A stretch of 64,000 nt of DNA from Terrimonas sp937888905 (GTDB taxonomy: Bacteria; Bacteroidota; Bacteroidia; Chitinophagales; Chitinophagaceae). The notes under the pieces were generated by a model. It was not told the DNA's origin. It made no database searches and saw only the letters and a program-made list of their open reading frames with translations. A program made the position numbers and the translations under genes. Positions 34,590 through 43,895 of the stretch are shown piece after piece (position 1 is the first letter of the stretch; each line of letters opens with the position of its first letter). Location: positions 195,785 to 259,784 of the forward strand of contig CALATA010000017.1 in assembly GCA_937888905.1 (NCBI GenBank). The letters are read 5' to 3'.

Positions 34590-35819
34590 ATGTTTGAAGG
34601 AAAACATGTGCTGATCATTGTAGAGAACCTCCCTTCGCCGTTTGACAGGCGTGTGTGGCAGGAAGCCACTACGTTGCGCGAAAACGGGGCCGCCGTAAGC
34701 ATCATTTGCCCGAAAATGAAAGGATACACCAAATCTTACGAGCACATAGACGGCATCGATATCTACCGCCACAGCCTGCCGCTGGAAGCACGTGGTGCGT
34801 GGGGATACCTGCGTGAGTACACTGCCGCACTCTGGTGGGAATTTATCCTGGCCTGGAAGATCTATTTCAAAAAACGTTTTCACGTGATCCAGGGATGCAA
34901 TCCTCCTGATCTCATTTTCCTCGTTGCTCTTTTCTTCAAACCTTTCGGGGTGAAATATGTGTTCGATCATCACGACATCAATCCTGAATTGTACATCGCC
35001 AAGTACAACAAAAAGGGATTTTTTTATAAATTTTTATTGCTGGTTGAAAAGCTGACGTTCAAAAGTGCTTCGTACAGCATCGCGACCAACGAAAGTTACC
35101 GGCAGATAGCCATCGGACGCGGTGGCATGAAACCGGAAAAAGTAACCGTGGTGCGCAGCGGTCCCAAACTCGATCGTTTACGGCTCACCGAAGGCAATGC
35201 GGCTTTCCGCAAAGGCCGGACTTTTCTTATCGGCTACGTTGGTGTTATCGGGGAACAGGAAGGGCTCGACCTGTTGCTCGAGTCTGCGGCAAAGATCGTT
35301 GCGCAACGGCAGGATGTACAGTTCGCTATCGTTGGCGGCGGCACCGACCTGGAAAAAATAAAACAGCTATCAACCCAAATGGGACTCGACGATTATGTCG
35401 ATTTCTATGGCCGGGTAGACGACCATACATTGGTTGATGTTCTCAATACTGCCGATGTGTGTGTGAACCCCGACAAGCCAACGGAGATGAACAACCTTTC
35501 CACGATGAACAAAATCATGGAGTACATGGCGCTTAAAAAACCAATCGTACAATTTGATCTGAAAGAAGGAAGAGTTTCCGCACGTGAAGCTTCGCTGTAT
35601 GCGGAGAACAATGACACGGCCGACTTCGCCCATAAAATCTGCTGGCTGCTCGACAATCCTGAAGAGCGTACCCGCATGGGCGAGTATGGTTACCAACGTA
35701 TATTAAATGAACTTTCCTGGAATCACGAAAAGACCAACCTGCTGAACGTTTACCGGAAAGTATTCCGTCTCGGACAAACCGATGCGCAACTGGTCAATGC
35801 GCCCACTCCCACCCGCTGA
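34590..35819 (+). CDS. Glycosyltransferase family 4 (WbuB-like)
   Basis: The 409-residue protein starts with HVLIIVENLPSPFDRRVWQE, the WbuB-type N-terminus of transferases acting on N-acetylfucosamine-like residues. It has KYVFDHHDINPELYIAKYNK in the acceptor domain, and FLIGYVGVIGEQEGLDLLLE and KIMEYMALKKPIVQFDLKEG in the donor domain. It follows the dehydrogenase gene by two bases. The reading frame of the next gene overlaps only if an early start is used; a start at 35824 is preferred. Confidence 0.9.
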   Translation: MFEGKHVLIIVENLPSPFDRRVWQEATTLRENGAAVSIICPKMKGYTKSYEHIDGIDIYRHSLPLEARGAWGYLREYTAALWWEFILAWKIYFKKRFHVIQGCNPPDLIFLVALFFKPFGVKYVFDHHDINPELYIAKYNKKGFFYKFLLLVEKLTFKSASYSIATNESYRQIAIGRGGMKPEKVTVVRSGPKLDRLRLTEGNAAFRKGRTFLIGYVGVIGEQEGLDLLLESAAKIVAQRQDVQFAIVGGGTDLEKIKQLSTQMGLDDYVDFYGRVDDHTLVDVLNTADVCVNPDKPTEMNNLSTMNKIMEYMALKKPIVQFDLKEGRVSAREASLYAENNDTADFAHKICWLLDNPEERTRMGEYGYQRILNELSWNHEKTNLLNVYRKVFRLGQTDAQLVNAPTPTR

Positions 35820-35823
35820 ATAT

Positions 35824-37215
35824 ATGAACCACCGGTTAACTACACTGCTGCGCCTCTGCTTTGCGTTCCTGGACCTGATCGTCCTGAACCTGGTATTTAT
35901 TATCTGCCGCTATGTTTTCAGAACGCATATTCCGGGTGATATGGAAATCCAGTACAGTTATCTCTGGTTCTCCTCCAATCTTGCCTGGGGCATTGCTGCC
36001 TGGGCGAACGGCATCTACCACGACCGGCTGATGTATTCGTTTGAAAAATTCTCCCGCATGACCATGAAGGCATTTGTCTACTTCGTGGTATTGGAAATGC
36101 TTTATCTTTTCTTTTATAAAGAAGCGGACATCTCGCGTTTGTTCATCATCAGCGTGCTCACCTCCTTCCTGAGCAGCCTCCTGCTCAACCGCTTCCTCCA
36201 CCTGACCGTTTTGCACTATGTACAACGCAAACATCACATCGTCCGCAAGATCATTATTGTTGGCTATAACACACAGGCAAAAAAACTGGCCCTTTACCTG
36301 GAACAGGAACCGATCAAGACCGAGATCATGGGCTTCTGCGAACGGGACGACAATATCCGGGAACTGACGAACTACCCGGTGATCGGCGACATCGACAACC
36401 TGCTGAGTTTCTCCCGCACCAACCAGGTAACCGAAATATTTTCTACCGTGGCACCGGAACAGGATCCGCGGTTGTATCCTTTGATGGAAGAAGCCGACCG
36501 TTCACTGATCCGTTTCAGGATCGTGCCCGACCTCAGCTACTTTGTACGCAAACCGGTGTATCTCGATTATATCAATGACATTCCCCTATTAACCCTGCGC
36601 CGGGAGCCGTTGGATGATGTAGGCAACCGCATTAAAAAACGGCTATACGACATCGCAATAAGCTCACTGGTCATCATTTTTATATTATCCTGGCTGGTGC
36701 CCATTCTTGCTTTACTGATATGGCTCGATTCACGAGGGCCAATCTTTTTCGTGCAGCAACGCAGTGGCAAAGACGGCAAGACATTCAATTGCCTTAAGTT
36801 CCGCAGCATGCGGATGAATGCGGATGCCGATGCAAAGCAGGCTACCAAAAAAGATGTGCGCATCACACGGCTTGGCCGTTTTCTGCGGAAGAGCAACCTG
36901 GATGAAATGCCGCAATTTTTCAATGTATTCATGAGCGACATGAGCGTGGTAGGCCCGCGTCCGCATATGATCAAACACACGGAAGATTATTCGAAATTGC
37001 TCGATCACTATATGATTCGCCATTTCCTTAAACCCGGCATCACGGGCTGGGCACAAATCCATGGCTACCGCGGTGAAATCCGTATTGTCGATGATATCAA
37101 TAACCGCGTGGAATACGATCTCTGGTACCTGGAAAACTGGAGCCTCTGGCTCGACACGCGCATCATGTTCCTTACCGCTTTAAATATGGTACGCGGAGAA
37201 AAAAATGCGTATTAA
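35824..37215 (+). CDS. Undecaprenyl-phosphate hexose phosphotransferase (WcaJ-like)
   Basis: The ATG at 35824 starts a 463-residue protein with four to five N-terminal membrane helices, a CoA-binding-like middle domain (KIIIVGYNTQAKKLALYLEQ) and the catalytic bacterial sugar transferase domain: FFVQQRSGKDGKTFNCLKFR, RITRLGRFLRKSNLDEMPQF, MSVVGPRPHMIKHTE and FLKPGITGWAQIHGYRGEI. It places the first sugar phosphate on undecaprenyl phosphate, the initiating step of repeat-unit synthesis. It is the last gene of the polysaccharide locus. Confidence 0.94.
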   Translation: MNHRLTTLLRLCFAFLDLIVLNLVFIICRYVFRTHIPGDMEIQYSYLWFSSNLAWGIAAWANGIYHDRLMYSFEKFSRMTMKAFVYFVVLEMLYLFFYKEADISRLFIISVLTSFLSSLLLNRFLHLTVLHYVQRKHHIVRKIIIVGYNTQAKKLALYLEQEPIKTEIMGFCERDDNIRELTNYPVIGDIDNLLSFSRTNQVTEIFSTVAPEQDPRLYPLMEEADRSLIRFRIVPDLSYFVRKPVYLDYINDIPLLTLRREPLDDVGNRIKKRLYDIAISSLVIIFILSWLVPILALLIWLDSRGPIFFVQQRSGKDGKTFNCLKFRSMRMNADADAKQATKKDVRITRLGRFLRKSNLDEMPQFFNVFMSDMSVVGPRPHMIKHTEDYSKLLDHYMIRHFLKPGITGWAQIHGYRGEIRIVDDINNRVEYDLWYLENWSLWLDTRIMFLTALNMVRGEKNAY

Positions 37216-37262
37216 CATTTCTGCTCATCTCCTTCCTTTATTTTTAGGGCAAAATCGCCCTG

Positions 37263-38063
37263 ATGTCCCGCATTCTTTTACTGACCACCTTTTCTTTTTT
37301 CTCTCTCATTACTGTTGCCCAGGATTCGCTGCAACAACCCTTCCTCGATTGTAAAGTAACCGGTAGTTCGGTCATCTTTGATTACCGCAACAACAAATGG
37401 CTGATCACCGATACGGCAGATAGCCGTGCTATCACCTGTCCCGCATCCACTTTCAAAGTTATCAACCTGCTCATAGCCCTGGAGACTGGTGTGATCAAAG
37501 ACGAAAAAGCTGTTGTAAAATGGCCGGGCAAAACGGATACGGTGCTGTACGGTTACCGCCCGGAGATTTATCATGATATCACGGTGGAAGAAGCCTTTCG
37601 TGTTTCCGCAGGATGGGCTTTTATCGAGCTCGCCAAAAAAGTTGGCCGGGAACAGTATAAAAAAATATTGAAAGCAGCAGGTTACGGTAATGGCAACCTG
37701 ACTGAGCCCGGTGACGACTTCTGGAATTTCGGGCCGTTCGGTATTTCGCCCGAAGATCAGGTAAAGTTCCTGGTAAGACTTTATGAGGGCAAACTGCCTT
37801 TCTCCAGGAAAAATATAGAGACCGTAAAACGTGTGATGATCACGGAAACGAAACCCAACTATACTCTGCACTCCAAAACCGGCTGGACCCGCATCGACGG
37901 GCAGGACATTGGCTGGTGGGTCGGCTACTTCGAATCCGGTAAAGACGCATATTTTTTTGCCACGCGCATCACAAAACCCCGTAGCGAATACAACTCTGAA
38001 TTCTCCACATGCAGGAAAAACATTACATGGAAGCTATTGAAATACATCATTCCTGAACCTTAG
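37263..38063 (+). CDS. Class D (OXA-type) beta-lactamase-like protein
   Basis: The protein of 266 residues has a signal peptide (about 1-20, ending VAQD). Family motifs are CPASTFKVINLLIALETG (Ser62 nucleophile, Lys65), AAGYGNGNL (YGN), FWNFGPFGISPEDQ (omega-loop Trp) and HSKTGWT (KTG, near 205). The second motif reads SAGWAF; class D enzymes usually have S-x-V, so the third position is Gly instead of Val or Ile. Substrate range cannot be judged from sequence alone. The gene starts 47 bases after the polysaccharide locus and may have its own promoter, though none is clear. Confidence 0.85.
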   Translation: MSRILLLTTFSFFSLITVAQDSLQQPFLDCKVTGSSVIFDYRNNKWLITDTADSRAITCPASTFKVINLLIALETGVIKDEKAVVKWPGKTDTVLYGYRPEIYHDITVEEAFRVSAGWAFIELAKKVGREQYKKILKAAGYGNGNLTEPGDDFWNFGPFGISPEDQVKFLVRLYEGKLPFSRKNIETVKRVMITETKPNYTLHSKTGWTRIDGQDIGWWVGYFESGKDAYFFATRITKPRSEYNSEFSTCRKNITWKLLKYIIPEP

Positions 38064-38158
38064 AAGCGGGCTGGTGATGGGTATCAACTCCTGACTTGAT
38101 TAAAATCAGGCATCTGAAAGGGGAACACAGTTAATTTAATGGCTGGTTTGTTCCTTTT

Positions 38159-39001
38159 ATGAGAAAGATCCTCCTCGCTATCGACAGCCGGCAGGCCTCC
38201 TGGCCTGCACTGGACTTTGCCTGCTACCTCGGAAAGCTCACACGCTCACCGGTTACGGGCGTATTCCTGCATCAGCTCACTGACCGCGACGCAGGCCCGG
38301 CCTCCGGTGTATCCGATGATGCTTACCTCACAGATTATAATGTACGGCAGTTTGCCGATGCGTGCTGCCGCCGCGAACTGGCCGTTCGTATCCACCGTGA
38401 CAAAGGTGATCCCGCGGCAACCTTGTTCATAGAAACCAAAGCGGCAGATGTGCTGGTTGTGGATCCTGAATTGTCGTTTAACAAGCGCATCGAGGGGAGT
38501 CTTACCACCTTTGTAAAAGATGTGATCCGTCATACCGCCTGCCCCGTACTGATCACGCCACAGCGTCAATCACCACCGAAAGAAATTATTTTTACGAGTA
38601 ACGGCACTGCCTCCTCCATGCTCTCCATCAAACAACTCACTTATCTTTTCCCCGAATGGCACCCTATTCCGGTAAGAGTGATACAGGTGAACAAAAACGG
38701 CACGCCCGATTATGAAGAGCAATACCATTTAAAAGAATGGTTGTCGCGGCACTACCAGCAATTATCATTTGAAACGGTAAAAGGTGATTCCGGTATGCGC
38801 TTTTTCGAACAGCTATCCGGATACACAGATAGCTTGCTTGTGCTCGGCGCATTCGGACGAACTGCCCTTTCAAGGCTTTTCAAACGAAGTCATGCAAAAC
38901 AATTGATAGCAACTCTCCGGCAACCGGTGTTCATTGCCTACTACGAAGGCATCGAAGAAAAAGCCGTAGAAGAAAATGAATCACTGTTCGCTACAGTTTA
39001 G
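38159..39001 (+). CDS. Universal stress protein, two tandem UspA domains
   Basis: The protein has 280 residues. Domain one (1-137) starts MRKILLAIDSRQASWPALDF and ends with KRIEGSLTTFVKDVIRHTAC and PVLITP, the ATP-binding G-x-x-x-x-V end. Domain two (about 143-265) has LVLGAFGRTALSRLFKRSHA and QPVFIAYYEG. Tandem Usp proteins of Bacteroidota respond to stress and starvation. The gene is convergent with a Ca-type P-ATPase gene and overlaps its end by 11 bases, so the two transcripts can form antisense pairs at their 3' ends. Confidence 0.88.
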   Translation: MRKILLAIDSRQASWPALDFACYLGKLTRSPVTGVFLHQLTDRDAGPASGVSDDAYLTDYNVRQFADACCRRELAVRIHRDKGDPAATLFIETKAADVLVVDPELSFNKRIEGSLTTFVKDVIRHTACPVLITPQRQSPPKEIIFTSNGTASSMLSIKQLTYLFPEWHPIPVRVIQVNKNGTPDYEEQYHLKEWLSRHYQQLSFETVKGDSGMRFFEQLSGYTDSLLVLGAFGRTALSRLFKRSHAKQLIATLRQPVFIAYYEGIEEKAVEENESLFATV

Positions 39002-41582
39002 CAGCATTACGGCGGCGTATCAACTTTTCCAATTCCACTGCCCAGAATATCAGGGTGGCTGCTCCGGTACAGATTAGCAACTCCTGCCAGGTAAGCGGTT
39101 GCGTATGAAAAATTTTATTGAAAAATGGCAGATAAATAATGCCCAATTGCAACGCAAAAGTTCCGGCAATCGACCATAACATGGGTTTGTTGGAAAGTAT
39201 CCCGATACTGAAAAGAGAATTGTATTCCGATCTTATTGCCATCACATGGAATAACTGGCCGAAACACAAAACGGTAAACACCATCGTTTGCCAATGTGCG
39301 TCACCAACATTTATCGACCATGCCTGTGTCACTAAGGTAATGCCAGCCAGGAATAGTCCCGCCCACAACACATGCACTCCCAACCCTCCGGCAAAAATAC
39401 TTTCACCGGGGTTCCGTGGCGGTCGTTGCATGATTTGCCGTTCCGCTTTCTCCGCTGCCAATGCCAGTCCGGGTAAGCCATCGGTTACCAGGTTGATCCA
39501 TAAAATATGTATAGGCAAAAGCGGAACAGGCAAGCCAAATAATGGTGCGAGGAAGATCGTCCATATTTCTGCGGAATTGCCGGTAAGAATGTAGCGGATA
39601 AATTTCCGGATATTATCAAATATCCTCCGGCCTTCTTTAACAGCGCCGACAATTGTTCCGAAATTATCATCAAGTAAGATCATGTGTGCCGCTTCTTTGG
39701 AAACATCTGTTCCGGAGATACCCATGGCCACACCGATATCGGCATGTTTCAATGCGGGTGCGTCATTCACCCCATCACCCGTCATCGCCACATACTGCTC
39801 TTTTTTCTGCAGCGCACGGATGATACGCAATTTTTGTTCGGGCGAAACGCGCGCATACACGCGCACCTGCAGCACCGTTTCGTCCAATTGCTCATCGGAA
39901 AGTTCTGCCAGGTCTTTGCCGGTCAATGTGCGGTCTTCCTTACCGGTAATAATGCCCAGGCGCCCCGCGATAGTTGCGGCAGTAACAGGGTGATCACCCG
40001 TGATCATGACGGGTGTGATGCCCGCGGAGCGGCACTCCTTCACGGCCTGCTTTGCTTCTTCCCGCGGCGGATCCATGAGACCGGCCATACCCGTAATGCG
40101 GATCGATTGCTCTATCGAATCAGGTTGCGGATCATCCGGTTTGCTATCCAATGTACGGATACCAAAACCAATCACACGTCTTCCGTTGGCCAGCATCTCT
40201 TCCAATAACTCCGACCATTTTTCTTTCTCCTCGTTGTCAGATTTTTCCAGCAATATTTCCATGGCACCTTTGACGATCACAAAATAACCATCGCCATCCT
40301 GGTGAATGGTGCTCATTAATTTTCTTTCAGAATCAAAAGGAATTTCGGCTACGCGTGGATGCTGTTGTTCCAGTTCATCTTTTTTAAAACCTTTATCCGC
40401 TGCGTAATTGAAGAGAGCTGTTTCTGTAGGATCGCCCACAGACTCATCCTTTTCGTTTTTCGTTACGTCGTTGTTGAGCGCCATGCCTTTCATCAACCAT
40501 TGAAAATCTTCTTCGTCAGTTTCCGCTGTATTTTTTTCATCCAGTAAAAAATTTTTCCCGGCAACGGCTTCCACCGTCATCTGATTAAGCGTAAGGGTAC
40601 CGGTCTTGTCGGTACAGATATATGTGATGGATCCCAATGTTTCAACGGCGGGCAACTTGCGGATGAGTGCATTTTTACGCACCATTTTTCGTGCGCCCAA
40701 AGCCAGGGAAATGGTAATGACGGCGGGCAGCGCCTCGGGCATGGCAGCAACGGCTAATGAAAGTGCGGTAAGCAGCATCACCACCGGGTCTTCGCCACGC
40801 AGGTATCCGATCAGGAAAACGATCACACAAATACCTAACACTACCCAGGCCAATGTGCGGCTGAAAGCAGCCAGGCGTTTTTGTAGAGGCGTTTGCGTAC
40901 CCGGTTCCTGTAACAAACTGGCAATGCGTCCGAGCTCGGTGTTCATACCTGTTGCCACCACCACACCTTTGCCGCGCCCGTTGGTAACAAACGTGCCTTT
41001 GAAAGCCATATTGAGGATATCGCCCTGTGCCGGATCATTTTCATCAATGGGTTTCATGTCTTTATCCACGGCAACGGATTCGCCGGTGAGTGCGGATTCA
41101 TTGATTTGTAAATGGCTGAGTTCGATGATGCGCAGATCGGCAGGCACCATGTCCCCTGCTTCGAGTACGATGATATCGCCCCGTACAATTTCGGCTGAGG
41201 GAATGGAAGCGGTATTGCCGTCACGCAAAACTTTTACGGTGGCCACGGTCATATTTTTCAAAGCCTCCATGGCCTTCTCGGCCCGGTATTCCTGCACAAA
41301 ACCAACGATGGCATTGAGGAAAACGATCACCACAATAATGATGGTATCGGTAAGGTCGCCAAGGACACCCGAGAGCACGGCGGCACCCATCAGGATAATA
41401 ATCATGAGGTCTGCGAACTGTCGCAGGAACATGATCACAGGCGAGCGTTTGCGTGTGCCTTCGATCTGGTTGGGGCCATCGGCCGCGAGCCGTTTACCGG
41501 CTTCAGCGGCGGAAAGTCCACCGGCGCTGGCGCCGGTTTCTTTTAGTGCGTCTTCCGCGGAAAGTTGGTACCATTTGTTCAT
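38991..41582 (-). CDS. Cation-transporting P-type ATPase (calcium type, P2)
   Basis: The start is placed at the ATG at 41580-41582 (MNKWYQLSAEDALKETGASA); upstream in-frame sequence is repeat DNA. The 863-residue protein has a cation ATPase N-domain, TGES (ALTGESVAVDKD), DKTGTLT with Asp325 as the phosphorylated residue, and MTGDGVNDAPALKHADIGVA. Helix M4 reads VAAMPEALPAVITISLALGA, the PEALP pattern of Ca2+-type P2 pumps, and there are about ten membrane helices. It is likely to export Ca2+ or a related ion. It ends convergent with the universal stress gene. Confidence 0.92.
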   Translation of the reverse strand: MNKWYQLSAEDALKETGASAGGLSAAEAGKRLAADGPNQIEGTRKRSPVIMFLRQFADLMIIILMGAAVLSGVLGDLTDTIIIVVIVFLNAIVGFVQEYRAEKAMEALKNMTVATVKVLRDGNTASIPSAEIVRGDIIVLEAGDMVPADLRIIELSHLQINESALTGESVAVDKDMKPIDENDPAQGDILNMAFKGTFVTNGRGKGVVVATGMNTELGRIASLLQEPGTQTPLQKRLAAFSRTLAWVVLGICVIVFLIGYLRGEDPVVMLLTALSLAVAAMPEALPAVITISLALGARKMVRKNALIRKLPAVETLGSITYICTDKTGTLTLNQMTVEAVAGKNFLLDEKNTAETDEEDFQWLMKGMALNNDVTKNEKDESVGDPTETALFNYAADKGFKKDELEQQHPRVAEIPFDSERKLMSTIHQDGDGYFVIVKGAMEILLEKSDNEEKEKWSELLEEMLANGRRVIGFGIRTLDSKPDDPQPDSIEQSIRITGMAGLMDPPREEAKQAVKECRSAGITPVMITGDHPVTAATIAGRLGIITGKEDRTLTGKDLAELSDEQLDETVLQVRVYARVSPEQKLRIIRALQKKEQYVAMTGDGVNDAPALKHADIGVAMGISGTDVSKEAAHMILLDDNFGTIVGAVKEGRRIFDNIRKFIRYILTGNSAEIWTIFLAPLFGLPVPLLPIHILWINLVTDGLPGLALAAEKAERQIMQRPPRNPGESIFAGGLGVHVLWAGLFLAGITLVTQAWSINVGDAHWQTMVFTVLCFGQLFHVMAIRSEYNSLFSIGILSNKPMLWSIAGTFALQLGIIYLPFFNKIFHTQPLTWQELLICTGAATLIFWAVELEKLIRRRNAAKL

Positions 41583-41616
41583 GTGGAGGAAATGCAAAAA
41601 GCTGACCAGAGATAAA

Positions 41617-41724
41617 TGTGAAAATGTGCCCGAGAAGTCGGGATGTGCCCTCCCTGCGGGAGGGGCCATGTGAAAATGCTTTCGTATTCACTTACACATT
41701 TTCACATAGCCGCCGCAGGCGGTC
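41617..41724. repeat. REPIN-like element, second copy
   Basis: The element starts with TGTGAAAATGTGCCCGAGAA and carries a small hairpin (CCGAGAAGTCGG, about 41629). A perfect 7-bp hairpin at 41648-41664 (CCCTCCC-TGC-GGGAGGG) follows, in the same flanks GATGTGCC and GGCCATGTGAAAATG as at 4699. The right half is inverted: TTACACATTTTCACATAG and a hairpin at 41710-41722 (CCGCC-GCA-GGCGG). Loops are TGC on the left and GCA on the right, as at 4699-4846. Confidence 0.7.
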
Positions 41725-42636
41725 TCACATTTGTTTAAAAAAGTCCCACACATATTGCGTGGCACTGAAATCCTGGCACACATTGCCGGTGCCCGTACCG
41801 CCGCCTGTGCCGGGCCAGGTATGGCCACCACCCTGTATTTTGATAAACGTGACTTTGGTGCCGGAGCTGCCTCCCGCATAAACATATTGCGTAGCGGTAC
41901 ATCCGTCTGTGGCTACGCGATCCGGAATGGCCGTTGCCACCGGAGTAGTGCTGCAATTATTGACCGCTATCCATTTATTAACAGTTGCTTCCGCTCCAAC
42001 AACAAGACCGCGGCACGGGATGCCAAAAATTGCGCCTCCATTGTATAACACACCCGGATCATCGGTACCATTGATCAGCAGAGCCGATACCGGACTGCTG
42101 ACTGAAAAACCCGGATACACTGGTTCCGCGATGGAAGCGATAACGGCAGCTATCCCCTTTATGCGTGTGGAGAGTTTGGACGCCAGATAATGGCAGAAGA
42201 TACCGCCGTTGGACACACCACAGGCAAACACTTTCGACGTGTTGACCGAATAATGTTGCGAAACGGCATCAATCAATGCATTTACATACGCCACATCATC
42301 CTGCGACTGATCGATACAGGTTGCGTTGCGGCCATCGTTCCAGTTGTCGTTATAAGCATCCGGGTATACCACGATGAATTGGTCGCGGTCGGCCAACGCA
42401 TTGAAACCAAGTGGCACAACCGAAGCGGAACCGCCACCGCCACCTCCATGAAATACAAATAATAAGGGAAATGTTGTAGAAAGATTTGCCGACGGAGGAA
42501 CATATACCTGATAAGTACGCTGAACGCCATTGACGGTCAATGCACCATTCAGCGGAACAGGATCATTTTGCCCGTCCCTGCGGCAACCTGCCACAAAAAG
42601 CATGATCAGTGCAATACAATATAACCTATTACGCAT
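41725..42636 (-). CDS. PHB depolymerase family lipoprotein (alpha/beta hydrolase)
   Basis: The ATG at 42634-42636 is preferred to a TTG at 42654. The 303-residue protein has a lipoprotein signal with LFVAGC. TYQVYVPPSANLSTTFPLLF and VFHGGGGGGSASVVPLG (oxyanion region), VFACGVSNGGIFCHYLASKL (GxSxG nucleophile elbow), and GGGHTWPGTGGGTG near the end (catalytic His) are the marks of the LpqC/esterase-PHB group. It probably acts on esters outside the cell. The stop lies against the REPIN-like element at 41617-41724. Confidence 0.87.
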   Translation of the reverse strand: MRNRLYCIALIMLFVAGCRRDGQNDPVPLNGALTVNGVQRTYQVYVPPSANLSTTFPLLFVFHGGGGGGSASVVPLGFNALADRDQFIVVYPDAYNDNWNDGRNATCIDQSQDDVAYVNALIDAVSQHYSVNTSKVFACGVSNGGIFCHYLASKLSTRIKGIAAVIASIAEPVYPGFSVSSPVSALLINGTDDPGVLYNGGAIFGIPCRGLVVGAEATVNKWIAVNNCSTTPVATAIPDRVATDGCTATQYVYAGGSSGTKVTFIKIQGGGHTWPGTGGGTGTGNVCQDFSATQYVWDFFKQM

Positions 42637-42845
42637 GTGCAAGATAGACTTCAATTAAAGTATGATGTTTAAACATGTATTAAAAAATAAGATCAATAAG
42701 CTCCGGGTATTCCCTGATTTATTGATTTACAAGGTAAAGTATTTCCAAACAAAATTGGATAGGCTACTCTTTGGCATTATTTTCCCACCCACTACTACAG
42801 CCACCGGGACGATTTTGTCCACCCTCCCCCCTCCTATTGCCCTAA

Positions 42846-43724
42846 ATGTATATTATGGAAAAGTTTTCTATACAACAGACGTATGCCCTGCATGAATGCA
42901 TACAAATCGCATCGCAAACGGATGTAAACGTATGGGTCACCGGTGAGCGAAACGGTGCCAGGGAACTGGTGGCGGAAGCGATTCATCATTTCAGTCCGCG
43001 TCGCCGGCATCCTTTTGTCGTTATCGAATGTAATCGCCTCGGCGAAAACAACCTGCACATCGAACTCACGCGGCCGGTAAACAGAAACATCAGTGGTTTG
43101 ATCCATTCTCATCCGGAACTATTAGATAACCTGAAAGGCTGTACCGTTTTCCTTAAATACGGCGCCATGATATCGCAGGAAACACTCTCGAAGCTCGTCA
43201 CCACACTCGTGGAGCGGACCAAAGCCAGGATTATCTTCGATGGTCCGGCAGAAGCTCCGGCAGCGGGTGATGCGGACAACAATTACCTGCTGATACGATT
43301 ACCGATATTGAGCCATTGTGAAGAAGACATCTTATTCTTTGCACATCTCTTTTTGAAAAGGGCCAATCATGACTTCGATAAAAACATTACCGGTTTTTCG
43401 GAAGAGGTCATCCCCATGCTGCTGCAATATCCGTGGCCCGGACATTTGCCCGAACTGCGCCAGATGATCAGGCAGGCCGTGTTTCTTACTCCCGATGGAG
43501 AACAAATAGCAACACCGGTGATGCCGGATGAACTGAGGATCGGTCAGCATGCCAACCGCGCCAACGTGTTGAAAGAAGTGACCAACCAGGCCGAGTATGA
43601 TCTGATCATGCAGACCCTGCAGCAGACACGCTATAATAAAAAGCAGGCAGCACAACTACTCAAAATCAGCAGGAAGACACTGTACAGCAAATTGAAAAAA
43701 CTCTCGCTGCCATCGTCTACTTAA
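42846..43724 (+). CDS. Degenerate sigma-54-activator-like regulator with Fis-type HTH
   Basis: The protein of 292 residues (289 if the ATG at 42855 is used) aligns over its length with the AAA+ domain of sigma-54 enhancer-binding proteins. The Walker A site reads VWVTGERNGARELVAEAIHH where active members have GESGTGKE; the GAFTGA loop is absent (PVNRNISGLIHSH), and Walker B is GCTVFLKYGAMIS where members have LFLDE. The C-terminal parts YPWPGHLPELRQMIRQAVFL and NKKQAAQLLKISRKTLYSKL are well conserved, the latter a Fis-type HTH. ATP use and sigma-54 contact therefore look lost, while DNA binding is kept. Confidence 0.82.
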   Translation: MYIMEKFSIQQTYALHECIQIASQTDVNVWVTGERNGARELVAEAIHHFSPRRRHPFVVIECNRLGENNLHIELTRPVNRNISGLIHSHPELLDNLKGCTVFLKYGAMISQETLSKLVTTLVERTKARIIFDGPAEAPAAGDADNNYLLIRLPILSHCEEDILFFAHLFLKRANHDFDKNITGFSEEVIPMLLQYPWPGHLPELRQMIRQAVFLTPDGEQIATPVMPDELRIGQHANRANVLKEVTNQAEYDLIMQTLQQTRYNKKQAAQLLKISRKTLYSKLKKLSLPSST

Positions 43725-43895
43725 TCTGTTACGCAAATGCACTAGGCGTGTGTAAAGTTGACCACGTTGTTATGCCCGCGCAACATCCTCTTTTTTATAA
43801 CCCAAAGATTATCATGTAACTGGCTTTGCGCTTACTGACGGCATGTACTTTGACCTGTTACACTGTAAAATATTTTATCAAAAAAACACACAGAT

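Noticed and set aside
37245..37262. AGGGCAAAATCGCCCT hairpin after the WcaJ-like gene as a terminator
   Set aside because: The stem is only 5 bp and no T-run follows; GATG of the next gene comes directly after.
40606..41673. 355-codon plus-strand frame over the calcium-type ATPase gene
   Set aside because: It mirrors the P-type ATPase codons, has no family pattern, and the minus frame has all ATPase motifs.
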